DNA of 64,000 nt from Streptomyces sp. NRRL S-87 (GCF_000719335.1 NZ_JOGB01000003.1:278620-342619); one strand, 5' to 3'. Counted from the first letter of the stretch, positions 37,547 to 46,414 are shown. Notes: generated by a model from the letters alone, not told the origin. Made by a program: numbers and translations.

Positions 37547-38014
37547 ATGCCGCGACCGCCGTGCCGCGGGCGGCGCCTGCCCCGGCCCCTGGGGGTGTCG
37601 GTCGGGCTCGTCCTGGCGTGCCTGGGCCTCCTGGTCGGGGCCGGTGTCCCGGCGGGGGCCGCCGCGGCGGTCGCCGCCGGCGTGGTCCCGATCGCGGGTC
37701 TTCGGGTCGCCCTGCCGGGCGGCGCTCCGGCCGCGCAGGGCGGGCCCGCAGCCGCGTCGCGCCCTGCAGGGTGGGGGATCGCCCCGAAGGGCGACGTCGT
37801 CCCTGACGGCGGGCGCCGGTGCGCGCCGGGCGGGGCCGGGCAGGACGACGGGGCCGTGGGCCGGTCCGCCCCGTGCGAGCGCGGGCTCGCCGGCCCCGGA
37901 CGGGCCGCCGGCCAGGAACCGTGGCCGGCCCGGGACGGCCGCGCCGTGGCACCCGTACGGACCGCGGAACGCACCGCACCCGGCCCGGTGGAGCTCTCCG
38001 TGCTGCGGGTGTAG
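37547..38014 (+). CDS. Small putative exported or membrane protein
   Basis: The 155-residue protein has a basic N-terminus (PRPPCRGRRLPRPLG) and one hydrophobic segment, VSVGLVLACLGLLVGAG, followed by an Ala/Val stretch, then a Gly/Ala/Arg-rich, low-complexity tail with no domain I know. A GGAAGGG ribosome site lies 7 nt before the ATG. It could be a secreted peptide after cleavage near AGAAAA. The codon bias is right for this genome, but I do not recognise a family, so the call is modest. Confidence 0.55.
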   Translation: MPRPPCRGRRLPRPLGVSVGLVLACLGLLVGAGVPAGAAAAVAAGVVPIAGLRVALPGGAPAAQGGPAAASRPAGWGIAPKGDVVPDGGRRCAPGGAGQDDGAVGRSAPCERGLAGPGRAAGQEPWPARDGRAVAPVRTAERTAPGPVELSVLRV

Positions 38015-38097
38015 GAGCCGCGCCCCCTCCGCCGCGGAGGGGCCGCACCGCGCGCACGCGCACCTCCACACCCGTACCGAACCACCGGGAGCACCGC

Positions 38098-38874
38098 ATG
38101 TCCGACTCCGCCCTCAAGCCCCTGCTCGTCTCCGCCGGCGTGGCGGCCGCCGCCCTCGCCCTCGGCGTGGCGTCCTGGCAGGCCGACTCCGGCGGCGGTG
38201 ACGCCGCCGCGCCCGACCGGGGCGCCGCTTCCGCGTCCGCCACGCCCGGCGGCGGCGGCGACGGCCGTACCGACCACCTGCTCGCGCTCGCCCGGCGCGA
38301 TCCGCAGGACCCGTTCGCGCAGGGCCGCGCCGACGCGCCGGTCGTGCTGGTCGAGTACGCCGACTTCCGCTGCGGCTACTGCGGCAAGTTCGCCCGCGAC
38401 ACCGAGCCGGCCCTCGTCAAGAAGTACGTCGACGACGGCACCCTGCGCATCGAATGGCGCAACTACCCCATCTTCGGCGCCGAGTCCGAGGCGGCCGCCA
38501 AGGCGGCCTGGGCGGCCGGCCGGCAGGGCCGCTTCTGGCAGTTCCACGCCGCCGCGTACGCCGAGGGCAGCAAGGAGAAGGGCTTCGGGGACGCCCGGCT
38601 GCGCGAGCTCGCGCGGCAGGCGGGGGTTCCCGACGAGGCCCGGTTCGAGCGCGACATGAAGAGCCCGGCCGCCCAGGAGGCCCTGCAGAAGGACCAGGAC
38701 GAGGCCTACGGCATCGGCGTGTCCTCGACCCCGTCGTTCCTCGTCGGCGCCACGCCCATCGCCGGCGCCCAGCCGGCCGAGACCTTCCGGCGGGCCGTCG
38801 AGGCCGCCCGGGACCGGGCGCGGGCCGCGGCCGGAGCGACGCCGGGCGGCACCGCGCGCGGGGCGGCGCAGTAA
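38098..38874 (+). CDS. DsbA-family thiol oxidoreductase, membrane-anchored
   Basis: The 258-residue protein has an N-terminal hydrophobic anchor (residues 10-27), a Gly/Ala linker and a thioredoxin-fold domain with active site CGYC in YADFRCGYCGKFARD. The cis-Pro loop is SSTPSFLVG. The IEWRNYPIFGAES segment is typical of DsbA/MdbA-type oxidoreductases. It would form or shuffle disulfides outside the membrane. It overlaps the next gene, a CcdA-like electron carrier, by one nucleotide (TAATG), so the pair likely works together, CcdA keeping this protein in the right redox state. Confidence 0.92.
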   Translation: MSDSALKPLLVSAGVAAAALALGVASWQADSGGGDAAAPDRGAASASATPGGGGDGRTDHLLALARRDPQDPFAQGRADAPVVLVEYADFRCGYCGKFARDTEPALVKKYVDDGTLRIEWRNYPIFGAESEAAAKAAWAAGRQGRFWQFHAAAYAEGSKEKGFGDARLRELARQAGVPDEARFERDMKSPAAQEALQKDQDEAYGIGVSSTPSFLVGATPIAGAQPAETFRRAVEAARDRARAAAGATPGGTARGAAQ

Positions 38875-39719
38875 TGGGCATCGGCTACCTGGCCGCGTTC
38901 CTCGGCGGGCTGCTGGCGCTGCTCTCCCCGTGCAGTGCCCTGCTGCTGCCCGCGTTCTTCGCGTACTCGATCGACTCGGCCTCCCGGCTGCTCGCCCGGA
39001 CCGGCATCTTCTACGCCGGGCTGGCGACCACCCTCGTGCCGCTCGGCGCGGCGGGCTCGTTCGCCGGGCGGTTCTTCCACGGCCACCGGGACCAGCTCGT
39101 GCTGGCCGGCGGCTGGCTGATCGTCGCGCTCGGACTGGCGCAGGTCCTCGGGCTCGGCTTCGCCTCCCGGCGGATGGCGGAGCTGTCCGGGCGGATCCGG
39201 CCGACCACCGCGCTGTCCGTGTACGCCCTCGGCGCGGTCTACGGCCTGGCCGGCTTCTGCGCCGGGCCGATCCTCGGCAGCGTCCTGACCGTCGCGGCGG
39301 TGGGCGGCAGCCCGGTCTACGGCGGTCTGCTGCTCGCCGTGTACGCGCTGGGGATGGCGGTGCCGCTGTTCCTGCTCGCGGCGCTGTGGGAGCGCTTCGA
39401 GCTGGGGCGCCGCCGGTGGCTGCGGGGGCGGGAGGTGCGCGTGGGGCGGGTGCGGCTGCACACGACGTCGCTGCTGTCAGGCGCGTTCTTCGTCGTCCTG
39501 GGCACGCTGTTCCTGGCGTACGACGGGGCGAGCGCCCTGCCGGGCCTGCTGGACGTGGACGACTCGTACGCGGTGGAGGCGCGGGTGCGCACGATCGCCG
39601 ACGCGGTGCCCGACTGGGCGCTGCTGGGCGCGGTGGCCGTGGCCGCGCCCGCGCTCGGGGCCGTCCGCCGGCGCCGGGCGCGTTCGGAAACCCGTGCGGC
39701 CGTCGGCCCGGAGGGGTGA
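38874..39719 (+). CDS. CcdA/DsbD-like thiol-disulfide membrane carrier
   Basis: The 281-residue protein has at least six membrane helices. LSPCSALLLPAFF in the first helix and GFCAGPILGSV in the fourth hold the two Cys that pass electrons across the membrane in CcdA and the DsbD core. It lacks the extra N- and C-terminal domains of DsbD. It is coupled to the DsbA-like gene. The C-terminal part is longer than CcdA, with one more hydrophobic segment after a periplasmic loop (DGASALPGLLDVDDSY). Confidence 0.9.
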   Translation: MGIGYLAAFLGGLLALLSPCSALLLPAFFAYSIDSASRLLARTGIFYAGLATTLVPLGAAGSFAGRFFHGHRDQLVLAGGWLIVALGLAQVLGLGFASRRMAELSGRIRPTTALSVYALGAVYGLAGFCAGPILGSVLTVAAVGGSPVYGGLLLAVYALGMAVPLFLLAALWERFELGRRRWLRGREVRVGRVRLHTTSLLSGAFFVVLGTLFLAYDGASALPGLLDVDDSYAVEARVRTIADAVPDWALLGAVAVAAPALGAVRRRRARSETRAAVGPEG

Positions 39720-39726
39720 GACACGA

Positions 39727-39757
39727 GGAAGGCCCCGTCCGATGGACGGGGCCTTCC
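39727..39757. terminator. Bidirectional terminator
   Basis: GGAAGGCCCCGTCC (39727-39740) and GGACGGGGCCTTCC (39744-39757) make a perfect 14-bp stem with a 3-nt loop, serving both the ccdA-like gene and the convergent tRNA cluster. Confidence 0.88.
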
Positions 39758-39762
39758 GGTTG

Positions 39763-39836
39763 TGGCTGGGGCCGGGGTCGAACCGGCGACCTATCGCTTT
39801 TCAGGCGATCGCTCGTACCAACTGAGCTACCCAGCC
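39763..39836 (-). tRNA. tRNA-Phe (GAA)
   Basis: Minus-strand cloverleaf with GGCTGGG acceptor, anticodon loop CTGAAAA (GAA), GGTTCGACCC T arm and A discriminator. Downstream in a minus-strand tRNA cluster Glu-Asp-Phe. Confidence 0.95.
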
Positions 39837-39858
39837 ACGAGACCGTTTCCGGTCCCAG

Positions 39859-39932
39859 CGATCCTGACGGGACTTGAACCCGCGACCTCCACCTTGACAG
39901 GGTGGCGAGCTAACCAACTGCTCCACAGGACC
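39859..39932 (-). tRNA. tRNA-Asp (GTC), copy 2
   Basis: Identical to the tRNA-Asp at 33370-33443. Middle gene of the Glu-Asp-Phe cluster. Confidence 0.95.
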
Positions 39933-39969
39933 ATGCTTGTACGAGATTACTCTCGCACAGGGTAAAGCG

Positions 39970-40042
39970 TGCCCCCAACGGGATTCGAACCCGTGCTACC
40001 GCCTTGAAAGGGCGGCGTCCTGGGCCACTAGACGATGAGGGC
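39970..40042 (-). tRNA. tRNA-Glu (TTC)
   Basis: Minus-strand cloverleaf with GCCCTCA acceptor, anticodon arm GCCGCCCTTTCAAGGCGG (TTC) and GGTTCGAATCCC T arm. First gene of the Glu-Asp-Phe cluster. Confidence 0.95.
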
Positions 40043-40169
40043 TAAGGGCCCACCTGGGCGCTTCTCAGCGCGTCGGGGACGTGAGAAGCATATGGGATGG
40101 GGGGAGGGATCGCCAAAACGGTTTGCTCCCCGCCACTCCGGAGGCGCCCGCACGGGGGAGAATGACCGG

Positions 40170-40520
40170 GTGCTGGAGATGACGCGCGAGGAGTTCGAGG
40201 AGCTCGTGGCGGAGGCCCTGGACCGGATCCCGCCGGAGCTGACCCGGCTGATGGACAACGTCGCGGTCTTCGTCGAGGACGAGCCGCCGGCGGCGGACCC
40301 GGAGCTGCTCGGGCTGTACGAGGGGACACCGCTGACCGACCGCGGCGAGTGGTACGCGGGGGTGCTGCCCGACCGCATCACGATCTACCGCAACCCGACG
40401 CTGCGGATCTGCGAGACGCGGGAGGACGTCGTCGAGGAGACCGAGGTCACGGTGGTGCACGAGATCGCCCACCACTTCGGCATCGACGACGAGCGGCTGC
40501 ACGCCCTGGGGTACGGGTGA
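40170..40520 (+). CDS. Small zincin-type metallopeptidase (HExxH)
   Basis: The 116-residue protein is a minimal zincin: [14 protein letters not shown] with His97, Glu98 and His101, and Asp or Glu after it as third ligand region. [21 protein letters not shown] at the N-terminus is split here as [10 protein letters not shown] and ALDRIPPEL. Such short proteins (possibly-Zn-dependent protease family) are widespread in actinomycetes with unknown targets. I use the GTG at 40170 behind GGGGGAG; the ATG at 40179 is an alternative. It overlaps the next gene (GTGA), so it is cotranslated with two fluoride channel genes for reasons unknown. Confidence 0.85.
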   Translation: MLEMTREEFEELVAEALDRIPPELTRLMDNVAVFVEDEPPAADPELLGLYEGTPLTDRGEWYAGVLPDRITIYRNPTLRICETREDVVEETEVTVVHEIAHHFGIDDERLHALGYG

Positions 40521-41014
40521 CCCGGCCGGTCCCGGGTGCGGAGGCGATCGACCCGGACGTCGACCTGCACGTACCGGCGCAGCGCGTCGAGCGGCAGGGG
40601 CCGGTGCTGGCGGCGGTGTCCGCGGGCGGGGTGCTCGGGGCGCTGGCGCGGTACGGGCTCGTGCTGGCGTTCCCGGCGGGGCCCGGGGACTTCCCGTGGG
40701 CGACCTTTGCGGTCAATGTCGCCGGGTGCGGGCTGATCGGGGTGCTGATGGTGCTGATCAGCGAGGGCGGGCGCAGTGCGCACCCGCTGGTGCGCCCGTT
40801 CCTCGGGGTCGGGGTGCTGGGCGGGTTCACCACGTTCTCGACGTACGCGGTGGACGTCTCGCGGCTGCTGGACCGCGGTGCGGCCGGCACGGCGCTGGCG
40901 TACGCCGCGGGGACGCTCGCGGGGGCGCTGGGGGCGGTGTGGCTGGCCGCCTCGACCGCGCGGGCGCTGGTGGCCCGGCGGGCCGGGGCGCCGCGGGGCG
41001 AGGACGGGCGGTGA
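40517..41014 (+). CDS. crcB: Fluoride channel subunit FluC/CrcB, long form
   Basis: Fluc channels export fluoride and work as dual-topology or paired subunits. This 165-residue subunit has a 30-residue hydrophilic extension, then four membrane helices with the conserved [14 protein letters not shown] (Asn near residue 73) and GGFTTFSTY (TTFST, the Phe-box/Na-site region). It overlaps the second crcB by 4 nt. Two adjacent unequal genes indicate a heterodimer with each subunit inserted in opposite orientation. Confidence 0.93.
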   Translation: MTRPVPGAEAIDPDVDLHVPAQRVERQGPVLAAVSAGGVLGALARYGLVLAFPAGPGDFPWATFAVNVAGCGLIGVLMVLISEGGRSAHPLVRPFLGVGVLGGFTTFSTYAVDVSRLLDRGAAGTALAYAAGTLAGALGAVWLAASTARALVARRAGAPRGEDGR

Positions 41015-41382
41015 ACTGGCTGCTGGTGGCCCTCGGGGCCGCGGTCGGCGCCCCGTTGCGGTACCTGACGGACCGTTCGGTGCAGTCCCGGCACGACTCG
41101 GTGTTCCCGTGGGGGACGTTCACGGTCAACGCCGCGGGCTCCGTGGTGCTCGGGGTGCTGACCGGCGCCGTGCTGGCCGGCGATTCCGGGAGCGCCTCGC
41201 AGGCGCTGGTGGGGACCGGGCTGTGCGGGGCGCTCACGACGTACTCGACCTTCTCGTACGAGACCCTGCGCCTGGCCGAACGGGGCTGGCGCTTCCTGGC
41301 GGTGGCGAACGTGGCGGGGTCGGTGCTGGTCGGGCTGGGCGCCGTGCACCTGGGGTCGGAGCTGGGGCAGCAGCTGCTCTAG
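41011..41382 (+). CDS. crcB: Fluoride channel subunit FluC/CrcB, short form
   Basis: This 123-residue partner subunit begins at GTG 41011 ([21 protein letters not shown]) and contains [14 protein letters not shown] and [14 protein letters not shown], the same motifs as the first copy. The N-terminal GAPLRY segment is the classic CrcB start. It lacks the hydrophilic extension of the first subunit. I see no fluoride riboswitch upstream of the pair. Confidence 0.93.
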   Translation: MNWLLVALGAAVGAPLRYLTDRSVQSRHDSVFPWGTFTVNAAGSVVLGVLTGAVLAGDSGSASQALVGTGLCGALTTYSTFSYETLRLAERGWRFLAVANVAGSVLVGLGAVHLGSELGQQLL

Positions 41383-41522
41383 GTTCCTGGGTCCGGCCAC
41401 CGTGGCCGTGTTCGTTCGGGCGGGTATGCGAGACCAGCGCATGTCACCGGACGCGTGTCCCTCGGGGGGTGAAGGGAGTTGGGCACATTGACCCGTCTGA
41501 CCCCGCTGCCGGAGGTGCCGCC

Positions 41523-42092
41523 GTGCGCCAGATGCCCGCTCCCGTCCGACTGGCCGTCGCCGCGCTCGCGGTGGCCGCGTCCGCGGGTTGCATGAGTGTG
41601 AGCGACGACGCAGGCCGGCCCGCGCCGTCGCCGTCGGCCGGGCAGCGCGGGGCCGCGGCGGAGCCGGACGGCGGTACGGGCCGCGGGCACGCCGGCCGGG
41701 GGCACGCCGGCGGCCGCGGCGCGGACGCGGCCGAGCCCGCGAAGGACGCCGGGCCGGGCGCGGCCGGCAAGCCCGGCGCGGGCGCCACCCCCACCCCGGG
41801 CGCCCCCGGCGCACGCCCCACCGCCGGTGCCACCCCTTCCGGCCCGGCCGCCCCCGGTCCGGGCACGGGCCCCCAGGAGCCGGAACCGGGCGGTGGCGAT
41901 CCCGGGGGCGGCGGTGACGGCGGCCCCACGCAGCCCGCGGAGACCACGCCCCCCAGCCCCACCCCGGTGGACCCGCCCACCACGGAGCCCAGCTCGCCGC
42001 CGCCCTCGTCCGAGGCGCAGCCGCAGGCGGCCGCGGAGCACCCGGTGCCGCTGGCCGAGCCCTCGGCATCGCCGCAGGCAGGGCCCGTGTAG
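41523..42092 (+). CDS. Lipoprotein with disordered Pro/Ala/Gly-rich tail
   Basis: The 189-residue protein from GTG 41523 has a lipoprotein signal with VRLAVAALAVAAS and lipobox ASAGC (Cys near residue 23). The rest is a Pro/Ala/Gly/Thr-rich chain, with PEPGGGDPGGGGDGGP and TTPPSPTPVDPPTT, and no folded domain. A wall-spanning linker role is plausible. There is no clear ribosome site, and longer starts are open. The open frame on the other strand mirrors its repeats. Confidence 0.65.
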   Translation: MRQMPAPVRLAVAALAVAASAGCMSVSDDAGRPAPSPSAGQRGAAAEPDGGTGRGHAGRGHAGGRGADAAEPAKDAGPGAAGKPGAGATPTPGAPGARPTAGATPSGPAAPGPGTGPQEPEPGGGDPGGGGDGGPTQPAETTPPSPTPVDPPTTEPSSPPPSSEAQPQAAAEHPVPLAEPSASPQAGPV

Positions 42093-42321
42093 CGGTGTGA
42101 CGGTGGTCTCTCGGGGGCTTTCTTCGGCCGATCGAGTTGCCAGGGGAGGGGTGAGGTGCGTATGGTTATAGATCGTTTGATCCCATTGCCCGGCGCCGAA
42201 CCCGAAGAGCGCCGTGTGGCGCGTACTCTCCCTTGCCGTGGCTGACCGCATGAAGGCGGTCGAATTTGCGATTCACGGAGTTTGGGCGCGTGCCGAGACT
42301 CCGGAAGGTTTTCGCATTCGC

Positions 42322-44307
42322 ATGTCCATTTCCAGTTCCGACCGCTCCGTCATGCCCGAGAACGACACCGTCGAGGCTGTCGAGACCGTCGTGATCGACG
42401 AGACCATCGAGGCGCTCGAGGCCCAGGTCGCCGATGTGGCGATCGAGGACGTCGAGGCCGACGGTGACTACGAGGCCGACGAGTTCACCGACGCCCTGGA
42501 CGACGCCGACGTCGACGGCGCGGACGAGGACGGCCGGGACGACGAGCCCGGCATCACCTTCGCGGACCTCGGTCTGCCCGAGGGCGTCGTGCGCAAGCTG
42601 GCCCAGAACGGCGTCACCACCCCGTTCCCGATCCAGGCCGCGACCATCCCGGACGCGCTGGCGGGCAAGGACATCCTCGGCCGCGGCCGCACCGGCTCCG
42701 GCAAGACCCTCTCCTTCGGTCTGCCGCTGCTGGCCACCCTGGCCGGCGGCCACACCGACAAGAAGAAGCCCCGCGGCGTCATCCTGACCCCGACGCGTGA
42801 GCTCGCGATGCAGGTCGCGGACGCGCTCCAGCCCTACGGCGACGTGCTCGGCCTCAAGATGAAGGTCGTCTGCGGCGGTACCTCCATGGGCAACCAGATC
42901 TACGCCCTCGAGCGCGGTGTCGACATCCTCGTCGCCACCCCGGGCCGCCTGCGCGACATCATCAACCGCGGTGCCTGCTCCCTGGAGCAGGTGAAGATCG
43001 CCGTCCTCGACGAGGCGGACCAGATGGCCGACCTGGGCTTCCTGCCCGAGGTCACCGAGCTCCTCGACCAGGTCCCGGCCGGCGGCCAGCGCCTGCTGTT
43101 CTCCGCCACGCTGGAGAACGAGATCGACAGCCTGGTCAAGCGCTACCTGGTGAACCCGGTCACGCACGAGGTCGACCCGTCCGCCGGCGCCGTCACGACC
43201 ATGACGCACCACGTCCTCGTCGTGAAGCCGAAGGACAAGGCCCCGGTCACCGCCGCCATCGCCGCCCGCAAGGGCCGCACCATCATCTTCGTCCGCACCC
43301 AGCTGGGCGCCGACCGCGTGGCCGAGCAGCTGCGCGAGTCCGGCGTGAAGGCGGACGCGCTGCACGGCGGCATGACCCAGGGCGCCCGTACCCGGACCCT
43401 GGCCGACTTCAAGGACGGTTACGTCAACGTCCTCGTCGCCACCGACGTCGCCGCCCGCGGCATCCACGTCGACGGCATCGACCTGGTCCTGAACGTGGAC
43501 CCGGCCGGCGACCACAAGGACTACCTGCACCGCTCCGGCCGCACCGCGCGCGCCGGCCGCTCCGGCGTCGTGGTCTCCCTGGCCCTGCCGCACCAGCGCC
43601 GCCAGATCTTCCGTCTGATGGAGGACGCGGGCGTGGACGCCTCGCGCCACATCGTCGGCGGCGCCGGCGCCTTCGACCCCGAGGTCGCCGAGATCACCGG
43701 TGCCCGCTCCCTGACCGAGGTCCAGGCCGACTCCGCGAACAACTCCGCGAAGCAGGCCGAGCGCGAGGTCGCCGAGCTGACCCGCAAGCTGGAGCGGCTC
43801 ACCAAGCGCGCCGGCGAGCTGCGCGAGGAGGCCGAGCGCCTGATCGCCCGCGCCGCCCGCGAGCGCGGCGAGGACCCGGAGGCCGCGGTGGCCGAGGTCG
43901 CCGAGGCGGCCGAGGCCGAGCTGGCCGAGGCGGTCGCCGAGGCCGCCGCCGCCGAGGCCCGTGCGGAGCGCGCCCAGCGCGACGAGCGGGGCAACTTCGA
44001 GCGCCGCGACCGTCGTGACGACCGCGGCGGCGACCGTGGCGGCTTCCGCCGTGACGACCGTGGTGACCGCGGTGGCTTCGAGCGCCGTGACGACCGCGGT
44101 GACCGTGGCGGCTTCCGCCGTGACGACCGCGGTGACCGTCCGTCGGGCGGCTTCCGTCGTGACGACCGGGGTGACCGTCCGTCCGGTGGCTTCCGCCGTG
44201 ACGACCGCGGTGGCGAGCGCGGTGGGTTCGAGCGCCGTGACGACCGTTTCGAGCGCCGTGACGACCGTCGCCGTGACGACAAGCCCCGCTGGAAGCGGAA
44301 CGGCTGA
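42322..44307 (+). CDS. DEAD-box RNA helicase
   Basis: The 661-residue cold-shock or ribosome-assembly type helicase has an acidic N-terminal arm (residues 10-75), Q motif PFPIQAATIPDAL, Walker A GRTGSGKT, PTRELA, DEAD box AVLDEADQMADLGF, SAT and the HRSGRTARAG motif VI. Its C-terminal 100 residues form a repeated Arg/Asp/Gly arm of type DDRGDRGGFRR (six or more units) likely to bind RNA. The ATG at 42322 follows GAAGG-like sequence by about 13 nt; two further in-frame starts upstream give unlikely N-termini. The repeats produce mirror open frames on the minus strand that I disregard. Confidence 0.94.
   Translation: MSISSSDRSVMPENDTVEAVETVVIDETIEALEAQVADVAIEDVEADGDYEADEFTDALDDADVDGADEDGRDDEPGITFADLGLPEGVVRKLAQNGVTTPFPIQAATIPDALAGKDILGRGRTGSGKTLSFGLPLLATLAGGHTDKKKPRGVILTPTRELAMQVADALQPYGDVLGLKMKVVCGGTSMGNQIYALERGVDILVATPGRLRDIINRGACSLEQVKIAVLDEADQMADLGFLPEVTELLDQVPAGGQRLLFSATLENEIDSLVKRYLVNPVTHEVDPSAGAVTTMTHHVLVVKPKDKAPVTAAIAARKGRTIIFVRTQLGADRVAEQLRESGVKADALHGGMTQGARTRTLADFKDGYVNVLVATDVAARGIHVDGIDLVLNVDPAGDHKDYLHRSGRTARAGRSGVVVSLALPHQRRQIFRLMEDAGVDASRHIVGGAGAFDPEVAEITGARSLTEVQADSANNSAKQAEREVAELTRKLERLTKRAGELREEAERLIARAARERGEDPEAAVAEVAEAAEAELAEAVAEAAAAEARAERAQRDERGNFERRDRRDDRGGDRGGFRRDDRGDRGGFERRDDRGDRGGFRRDDRGDRPSGGFRRDDRGDRPSGGFRRDDRGGERGGFERRDDRFERRDDRRRDDKPRWKRNG
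43984..44279 (+). repeat. RGG-like repeats in the helicase C-terminus
   Basis: Repeated GACGACCGTGGTGACCGCGGTGGC-type words code for RDDRGDRGGF units. The units are near-identical in DNA and amino-acid sequence, which points to recent unequal crossing-over. Confidence 0.85.
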
Positions 44308-44344
44308 CGCCTGCTGCGCCTGACGCGCACCAGAGCCTGAAGGG

Positions 44345-44384
44345 CCAGGGCCCGTACGACACTTCGGTGGCGTGCGGGCCCTGG
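44345..44384 (+). terminator. Terminator after the DEAD-box helicase
   Basis: CCAGGGCCCGTACG (44345-44358) pairs with CGTGCGGGCCCTGG (44371-44384) with one mismatch-like G-U, 37 bp after the stop. Confidence 0.8.
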
Positions 44385-44471
44385 TCGTGTGCACAGGTGG
44401 AATCGGTTGTTGTGGCTGGTGGGGCCACTGTTACGATCCGGCCAGCGGAGCCGCGCCAAGGGCGGGGTCGC

Positions 44472-44565
44472 GTCGGCGTGGGGGACATCAGCGGCGACGG
44501 GCGCCCGGACGTGGTGTCCCGCAACGCAGCCGGCGACCTGCTGCCCACCACCGGCACCAGCACCG
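44472..44565 (+). pseudogene. Fragment of an FG-GAP repeat gene
   Basis: The plus strand reads GVGDISGDGRPDVVSRNAAG and then DLLPTTGTS, a single complete FG-GAP unit like those in the gene that follows, but with no start, signal peptide or other repeats. It is in the same frame as the next gene with no stop between them. It is most likely the remnant of a deleted paralogue; as an alternative it could be an upstream extension of the next gene, but the signal peptide at 44646 argues against it. Confidence 0.55.
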
Positions 44566-44645
44566 CCCACCTCGCCGCGCCCACCCGGACCGCCACCGGT
44601 CCGGCGCGTACAAGGCACTTTCCTGATCCGGGGGGATCCAGACCG

Positions 44646-46238
44646 ATGACCCACACGTATTCCGACGCGCACTCCGACGCGAGACCCCACGGCGCGCGGC
44701 TGCGGCGCCTGGTCGCCGCCACCTCCGCCACCGCGGCCCTGGTCGCCGGCCTGCTGTCGGGAGCCACCGCCCCGGCGGGCGCCGCGGCGCCCGCCGCCGG
44801 CCCGGCGATCCCGTCCTGGCTGGTCCCGATCCGGGCCGAGAGGGAGGGCACCGGCCTGGTCAAGGGCTGCACGGCGGTCCTGCTGGGCCCGCTGCGGGCG
44901 GCCACCGCCGCCGACTGCTTCACCGGCCGCGGCGTGCAGGACTTCCTCACGACGTACAACCCGGACGGCGGCGGCGGGGGCACCAACCGCCCCCGCTACC
45001 GCCTCCCCGTCCGGTACGACGCCGCCACCGGCCGGGCCGACTTCGCCGTGGCCCACGCCGGCCGCGAGCAGGTCCAACGGCCCGTCCTGGCCTCGGCCTC
45101 GGACAACGCCCTGTACACGGCGGGCGCCAGGGCGACCTTCCTCTCCTGGACCGCGGCGACGCCCACGGAGATCCGCACGCCGCACTCCGAGCAGGTCGTG
45201 GTGCGCTCGGCGGCCGACTGCGCCGTCCTGCTGGGCCGCCCGCTGCCCGCCGGTTCGCTGTGCACCGCCCCCGCGCCCGGCGCGCCGCTGGTGCCCGGGA
45301 CCGAGCGCTGCGTCGGTGACGCGGGCGGTGCCCTCGTGGCGGCCGGCAAGGTGATCGGCCTGTCGGCCACCCGCGCCACCGGGTGCGCCGCGTCCACCGT
45401 CCGGCTCTACACGTCCGTACGCGCCTACCGCCCCCAGCTCGTGGAGTGGTCGCGCGACATGGAGCCGAACGCGTCCTTCGACCGGACCGGCAGCGTGGTG
45501 GCGCGTGAGCGCGAACCCCAGGCGTACCTCGACTTCTGTGCCGCCACGCCGCAGCTGACCCGGGGCTGCACCGCGGGGGACCACACGGCCGACGCGGCCG
45601 ACTTCGGCCTCACGTACCCGCTGCTCACGGCCATGGGCGACGCGGACGGGGACGGCACCGGGGACCTGCTCGCCCGGCGGACCAACGGCGACCTGTACCG
45701 GTTCGACCGTCCGACGATCTCTGACCTGGACTCCGACCCCAAGGTCCTGCTGGGCCGGAACTTCGGCATCTACAACACGCTCCTGGCCGTCCGCGACCTC
45801 TCCGGCGACGGCATCGGCGACCTGCTCGGCCGCGACTCCGCGGGCGTGCTGTGGCTCCACCACGGCACGGCGGACGGCAAGCTGTCGGTCCGGACCCGGG
45901 TCGGCTCCGGCTACCAGCAGTACAGCGCCCTCGCCGGGCGGGGCGACTACGACGGCGACGGCCGTTCGGACCTGGTGGCGCGGGACCGGAACGGGGTGCT
46001 GTGGCTGCACGCCGGCAACGGCGCCGGCGGCCTGCGCGCCCGGGTGAAGGTCGGCACCGGCTGGAACGCGTACAACAGCATCGTCGGCAGCGGTGACATG
46101 GACGCGGACGGCCGCCAGGACCTCGTCGTCCGGACGCCGGCCGGCGCGGCGTACGTCTACAACTCCGACGGGAAGGGCCACTTCGCCCCGAAGCGCTGGG
46201 CCACCACCCAGTGGAAGCAGTACCTCCGCATCGGCTGA
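44646..46238 (+). CDS. Secreted trypsin-fold pseudo-protease with FG-GAP/VCBS repeats
   Basis: The 530-residue protein has a signal peptide (AATSATAALVAGLLSG, cleavage near AGAAA), an S1 trypsin-like domain (about residues 55-270) and four FG-GAP-like repeats (GDADGDGTGDLLAR, DLSGDGIGDLLGR, GDYDGDGRSDLVAR, GDMDADGRQDLVVR), each with a DxDxDG calcium loop. The catalytic residues are missing: where TAAHC is expected it has TAADC (Asp90 for His), and GDSGG is GDAGG (Ala226 for Ser). Disulfide cysteines are kept. A binding role, or scaffold, replaces proteolysis. GGGGGGATCC before the ATG can serve as ribosome site. Confidence 0.87.
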   Translation: MTHTYSDAHSDARPHGARLRRLVAATSATAALVAGLLSGATAPAGAAAPAAGPAIPSWLVPIRAEREGTGLVKGCTAVLLGPLRAATAADCFTGRGVQDFLTTYNPDGGGGGTNRPRYRLPVRYDAATGRADFAVAHAGREQVQRPVLASASDNALYTAGARATFLSWTAATPTEIRTPHSEQVVVRSAADCAVLLGRPLPAGSLCTAPAPGAPLVPGTERCVGDAGGALVAAGKVIGLSATRATGCAASTVRLYTSVRAYRPQLVEWSRDMEPNASFDRTGSVVAREREPQAYLDFCAATPQLTRGCTAGDHTADAADFGLTYPLLTAMGDADGDGTGDLLARRTNGDLYRFDRPTISDLDSDPKVLLGRNFGIYNTLLAVRDLSGDGIGDLLGRDSAGVLWLHHGTADGKLSVRTRVGSGYQQYSALAGRGDYDGDGRSDLVARDRNGVLWLHAGNGAGGLRARVKVGTGWNAYNSIVGSGDMDADGRQDLVVRTPAGAAYVYNSDGKGHFAPKRWATTQWKQYLRIG

Positions 46239-46341
46239 CGGCCCTCCGGAGGGCCCTGGGCCACACGCCGCGGCCGGCCACCGTCGATAGTCGATCGGCT
46301 CTCCGGCGGTGTCCGGCTATGCTCAGGGGGGAGCACGCCGT

Positions 46342-46414
46342 GGGCCATTAGCTCAATTGGCAGAGCAGTGGACTTTTAATCCATTGGTTGTCGGTTCGAG
46401 TCCGACATGGCCTA
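46342..46414 (+). tRNA. tRNA-Lys (TTT)
   Basis: Plus-strand cloverleaf with GGGCCAT acceptor, anticodon loop CTTTTAA (TTT), GGTTCGAGTCC T arm. The first acceptor pair is G-U. Confidence 0.94.

Noticed and set aside
33490..37806. 1438-codon plus-strand open frame opposite hrpA
   Set aside because: Antisense shadow of hrpA; composition biased and domain-free.
40043..41382. Fluoride riboswitch before the crcB pair
   Set aside because: No recognisable crcB motif sequence upstream, and the first crcB overlaps the zincin gene.
42166..44394. 742-codon minus-strand frame opposite the DEAD-box helicase
   Set aside because: Shadow of the helicase; its Thr/Val/Ala repeats mirror the RGG-like repeats.
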